This document shows positions 59,824 to 64,000 of a stretch of 64,000 nucleotides of DNA, piece after piece. A model generated the notes under the pieces. That model worked only from the letters and a program-made list of their open reading frames with translations. It had not been told where the DNA came from and ran no database searches. Positions within the stretch are counted from its first letter, which is position 1; the number at the start of each line of letters is the position of its first letter. The DNA is from Microbacterium foliorum (GTDB lineage: Bacteria; Actinomycetota; Actinomycetes; Actinomycetales; Microbacteriaceae): the NCBI RefSeq assembly GCF_006385575.1, contig NZ_CP041040.1:806001-870000 (forward strand), written 5' to 3'. Both the position numbers and the translations under genes were made by a program.

Positions 59824-59890
59824 CACCTCGATTTCATGAGGACGCCACAGTGATGGTATTCTCGTGTGGTTGCCCCGCGAGGGGCAGCAC

Positions 59891-59962
59891 GCCCCGATAG
59901 CTCAGTGGCAGAGCACTTCCATGGTAAGGAAGGGGTCGTCAGTTCAATCCTGACTCGGGGCT
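59891..59962 (+). tRNA. tRNA-Thr (GGT)
   Basis: A 72-base tRNA. Acceptor arms GCCCCGA/TCGGGGC pair fully; the anticodon stem CTTCC/GGAAG encloses loop ATGGTAA, anticodon GGT. The discriminator is T and CCA is not encoded. An extended -10 (TGGTATTCT, 59854-59862) lies upstream. Confidence 0.95.
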
Positions 59963-59996
59963 CACAGCGTTCGTATCTGCGATGCGGATGCGGTGT

Positions 59997-60070
59997 GGCA
60001 GGGTAGCTCAGCTGGTCAGAGCGCACGACTCATAATCGTGAGGTCGCGGGTTCAAGCCCCGCTCCTGCTA
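59997..60070 (+). tRNA. tRNA-Met (CAT), elongator type
   Basis: A 74-base tRNA with acceptor arms GGCAGGG/TCCTGCT (two G-U pairs) and anticodon stem CACGA/TCGTG with loop CTCATAA, anticodon CAT. It lacks the initiator features (three G-C pairs in the anticodon stem). A lysidine-modified tRNA-Ile2 also has CAT, but the body is close to actinobacterial elongator tRNA-Met. CCA is not encoded. Confidence 0.88.
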
Positions 60071-60077
60071 CAGACTG

Positions 60078-60102
60078 AAACCCCCGGGAAACCGGGGGTT
60101 TT
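60078..60102 (+). terminator. Terminator after the tRNA pair
   Basis: Ten-base arms AAACCCCCGG/CCGGGGGTTT with a GAAA tetraloop, running into TTTT; a textbook intrinsic terminator. Confidence 0.92.
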
Positions 60103-60248
60103 GTCGTATCGGGCTCAGGGTCGATCCGATGGTCGCATGGCGCCCGTCCGAACGCATGTGGCACGGCACGACGATGTCAAGGGGATGCCGTCTCGGGGCT
60201 CTCGGCGGTCACACTGATCGTCCAATACCCCCGACGATAGGAGCGATC

Positions 60249-60431
60249 ATGTCAGACCCCCAGGCGGGCCCCGATGAAGGCGCCGAGATCGACGCGACCG
60301 GCGTGGATGCCGACTTCGTGACGAACGACCCTGATCCCGAGATCGATCCCGCTACGCCGGGTGAGGATCAGAAGGCCGACGGCGACAACGCGGATCACCC
60401 TGACGAGCTCGAGGTCGGCGACCTTCCCTGA
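60249..60431 (+). CDS. Very acidic 60-residue miniprotein
   Basis: A 60-residue protein made mostly of Asp, Glu, Pro, Ala and Gly, with a single Lys and no Arg, so strongly negatively charged and probably disordered (PDEGAEIDATGVDADFVTND, then PEIDPATPGEDQKADGDNAD). No domain is recognised. The ATG has TAGGAG upstream with good spacing, which supports a real gene. It lies between the tRNA pair and the DHA2 exporter as a single unit with its own terminator. Confidence 0.6.
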   Translation: MSDPQAGPDEGAEIDATGVDADFVTNDPDPEIDPATPGEDQKADGDNADHPDELEVGDLP

Positions 60432-60442
60432 CGCTGCAGATA

Positions 60443-60481
60443 CCACGGGCCCGCTCCTCGACGTGAGGAGCGGGCCCGTGG
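60443..60481. terminator. Bidirectional terminator between the miniprotein and DHA2 exporter genes
   Basis: Seventeen-base perfect arms starting CCACGGGCCCGCTCCTC with a GACGT loop, placed between two convergent genes 12 and 16 bases away. Confidence 0.85.
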
Positions 60482-60496
60482 GCTGTGCGCGGAGCG

Positions 60497-62173
<1,677 letters not shown>

Positions 62174-62785
62174 TCAGTCGGCTTTCTGTGATGGTGCGAA
62201 CACGGCGCGTGCGATCTCGAGGCGTCGCCCGACGAGATCGCTGAAGGAATCGGTCGAGTGATGGTGCAGCAGCTGATCCATGCACAGGCGCACCAGCGCG
62301 CCGACAGTGTGGACCATGACCTCGGCGTGCAACTCGGCATCGGCGCCCTTGCCGCTTCGTCGCACGACGAGCTCCATGTCGCGACGCTCGTTCTTCGCCA
62401 GCTGTTCGAACGCGGCCTTGAGCAGGCGAGGCTCCTGCTCGATCACGGCGAACATGGCGGGCGCGTCGTCGAGCGGATTGAAGAGCTCGAATCGGGCGAT
62501 CGTCAGTCGGAGGAAGTCGTCGAGCAGCTCGCCGCTCTGGGCGACGAACTCGGCTTCGAGGGCCTCCTGTCGGGAGTCGATCGCGGCGAACCCGAAGACG
62601 GCGTTCTCCTTGCTCTCGAAATAGTTGAAGAACGTGCGCCGCGAGACGCCCACCTCTGCGCAGAGCTCCTCGACCGTGAAGCCGGCGAAGCCGCGTTCGG
62701 TGGTCAGGCGGCGCGCCGCATCGGTGAGGGCGCGGGTCGTCTCACGCCTGCGCTGCTCTCGCAAAGAATCTGCACTCTCGCTCAT
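62174..62785 (-). CDS. TetR-family repressor of the DHA2 exporter
   Basis: A 203-residue regulator with the TetR DNA-binding domain (ARRLTTERGFAGFTVEELCA, then VGVSRRTFFNYFESKENAV). I chose the ATG at 62785; an in-frame TTG at 62794 lies inside the operator. The gene comes first in a two-gene unit with the exporter. A perfect 20-base palindrome touches its ATG, and AATATT inside it is seven bases upstream of the start, so the repressor probably blocks its own leaderless promoter. Confidence 0.9.
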   Translation of the reverse strand: MSESADSLREQRRRETTRALTDAARRLTTERGFAGFTVEELCAEVGVSRRTFFNYFESKENAVFGFAAIDSRQEALEAEFVAQSGELLDDFLRLTIARFELFNPLDDAPAMFAVIEQEPRLLKAAFEQLAKNERRDMELVVRRSGKGADAELHAEVMVHTVGALVRLCMDQLLHHHSTDSFSDLVGRRLEIARAVFAPSQKAD

Positions 62786-62805
62786 AGAGTGCAATATTGC
62801 ACTCT
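62786..62805. promoter_or_regulatory. Perfect TetR operator at the exporter operon promoter
   Basis: AGAGTGCAATATTGCACTCT reads the same on both strands and ends one base before the tetR ATG. Half-sites TGCACTCT (62771-62778, inside the gene) and AGAGTGCA (62813-62820) flank it. Confidence 0.85.
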
Positions 62806-62937
62806 CAACCTAAGAGTGCACTGTGAAGAAATTCCCCGACGATTTGTGACGAATCGTTCGTAGCATCCGTCTTAGTGGTGTCGCTGCACTGCGGCCCTCC
62901 CCGCTGGGGATCCCACACACTGATGAAGGAGCACATG

Positions 62938-63405
62938 ATGGCGAACGTCTCGAACGCGCAGCAGCCCAAGGTCCAGGTCGCCCCGGCAGGTTCGACCGTC
63001 GCCTCGACCGGCCAGACGATCATCGAGAACGGCGTCGTCGCCAAGATCGCCGGCATCGCGGCTCGTGAGGTTCCCGGCGTCTACGCCCTCGGTGGCGGAG
63101 CAGCGCGCGCGGTCGGAGCCATCCGTGACGCCCTCAACTCCACCGACCTCACCCAGGGCGTCAGCGTCGAGGTCGGCGAGACCCAGGTCGCCATCGATGT
63201 GACGATCGTCGCCGAGTACCCGGTGTCGCTGCAGAAGGTCGCCGATGACGTGCGCGAAGCGATCTCCGTCGCGATGAGCGAGTTCGTCGGCAAGCAGGCT
63301 GTCGAGGTCAACGTCACGATCAACGACGTGCACATCCCCTCAGACGACGACACGAGCGACGACACGGTCGCCACCGACGCCGGCGCGGAGACACGTGTCC
63401 TGTAG
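62938..63405 (+). CDS. Asp23/Gls24 family protein
   Basis: A 155-residue protein with an Asp23 domain (IENGVVAKIAGIAAREVPGV, then SVEVGETQVAIDVTIVAEY, and a C-terminal EVNVTINDVHIP). Ends are Asp/Thr-rich and flexible. Asp23 proteins sit beneath the membrane and are linked to envelope or alkaline stress. Starts at the second ATG of an ATGATG, six bases after GGAG; the first ATG is three bases upstream. It precedes an ECF sigma factor gene by 123 bases. Confidence 0.88.
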   Translation: MANVSNAQQPKVQVAPAGSTVASTGQTIIENGVVAKIAGIAAREVPGVYALGGGAARAVGAIRDALNSTDLTQGVSVEVGETQVAIDVTIVAEYPVSLQKVADDVREAISVAMSEFVGKQAVEVNVTINDVHIPSDDDTSDDTVATDAGAETRVL

Positions 63406-63528
63406 CCCCGCGAGGTGCGTATCAACCATCGGATCAGCATCTCGTGACCGCGTCGTCGGATCGTCGATCCGATCCGTCGGCGCGTCTGCTCCGAACATCT
63501 CACGGGGTACGGAAGAGGGAGTCGACGC

Positions 63529-64000
63529 ATGGGTGGGGAACGATTTCGCTCTGCTCTCGAGCAGGCCGACGACCGGATCGTCGCCGGTCGGGCGATGGAC
63601 GGCGACGTGGCAGCGTTCGCGGTGCTGGTGCGCAGGTACACGCCGATGATGCGTGCGTACACGCAGCGGATGCTGAACGCCTCGGCCGATGTCGACGACA
63701 TCGTCCAGGAGACGTTCGTGACCGCGTGGCAGCGCTTCTCCGAGCTTGACGACCCGGCGAAGGTCAAGAGCTGGCTGATGCGCATCGTGAGCCGCAAGGC
63801 GGTGGACCGTATCCGCGCGCTGCGACCGACGCTCGATGTCGATGACATGGAGCAGGCGGCTCCCTCGCACGACGCGCCCGCGCGTGTGGTGGAGGCGCGC
63901 GCAGGGATCGAGGCGCTCGGTACGGCGCTGCAGGAACTGCCCGCTGCTCAGCGCGAATGCTGGGTGCTGAGGGAGATGGGCGGCTACTCGTACGACGAGA
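63529..64000 (+). CDS. ECF RNA polymerase sigma factor, cut by the right edge
   Basis: The visible 157 residues run in one open frame to the end of the window. Region 2 is DVAAFAVLVRRYTPMMRAYTQ, then ADVDDIVQETFVTAWQRFSE and KVKSWLMRIVSRKAVDRIRA. Region 4 begins with TALQELPAAQRECWVLREMG and is incomplete. The ATG has GGAAGAGGGAG upstream. The missing end should contain the helix-turn-helix; an anti-sigma factor may follow outside the window. The partner Asp23 gene upstream hints at an envelope-stress role, by inference. Confidence 0.9.
   Translation, partial: MGGERFRSALEQADDRIVAGRAMDGDVAAFAVLVRRYTPMMRAYTQRMLNASADVDDIVQETFVTAWQRFSELDDPAKVKSWLMRIVSRKAVDRIRALRPTLDVDDMEQAAPSHDAPARVVEARAGIEALGTALQELPAAQRECWVLREMGGYSYDE

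Overview
The window is a gene-dense stretch of high-GC actinobacterial chromosome. The likely source is the family Microbacteriaceae, and Microbacterium-like is the best guess (inference). Support comes from RpoB and RpoC of actinobacterial type, menaquinone genes, system II cytochrome c maturation, TTG and GTG starts, and many genes with a -10-like TANNNT hexamer only 6-7 bases before the start codon, as expected for leaderless mRNAs. I see no insertion sequence, prophage or CRISPR array, and no gene-free stretch longer than about 300 bases.

Layout. 1-4152: resA (cut off on the left), ccdA, resB and ccsB, a complete system II cytochrome c maturation set. 4168-10433: a 2H phosphoesterase, then a YhgE/Pip membrane protein and an MMPL exporter (translationally coupled) facing their TetR regulator across two tandem palindromes. 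10465-16097: menaquinone genes menC, menB and menE, with a double-GNAT protein and a PadR/membrane-protein pair between them. 16141-21129: a methyltransferase, a NarL-type two-component system and an ABC/FtsX exporter. 21213-24632: housekeeping and poorly known genes (ComB-like phosphatase, DUF3054, SprT-like, TPR-like, SpeE-like). 24833-36965: a salvage-type region with a sugar ABC importer lacking its own ATPase, a NagZ-type GH3 enzyme, an RpiR/SIS regulator, a PfkB kinase and a full oligopeptide ABC importer. 37196-44661: rpoB and rpoC. 44885-49452: a lipoprotein, a second PfkB kinase, tRNA-Tyr, and a second MMPL exporter with a MarR regulator. 49604-51350: a small protein, an FHA protein and a UPF0303 protein. 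51456-54236: gntK, gntP and a GntR regulator. 54306-59823: a bile-acid-symporter-family protein, an FBP zinc-finger protein, enoyl-CoA hydratase, a membrane protein, inositol monophosphatase and an M23 peptidase. 59891-60070: two tRNAs. 60249-64000: an acidic miniprotein, a DHA2 drug exporter with its TetR, an Asp23 protein and the start of an ECF sigma factor.

The genes serve respiration (cytochrome c and menaquinone), transcription, efflux under three dedicated local repressors, and uptake of sugars, gluconate and peptides. The points most worth a second look are: an MMPL exporter ending in a degenerate ABC-ATPase-like domain; Asn and Ala at two positions of the rifampicin-binding region of RpoB; the cell-wall-salvage-like region; a 16-bp perfect inverted repeat before an unrecognised small gene paired with an FHA protein; and the leaderless start pattern. 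I found no clearly new defence or mobile system.
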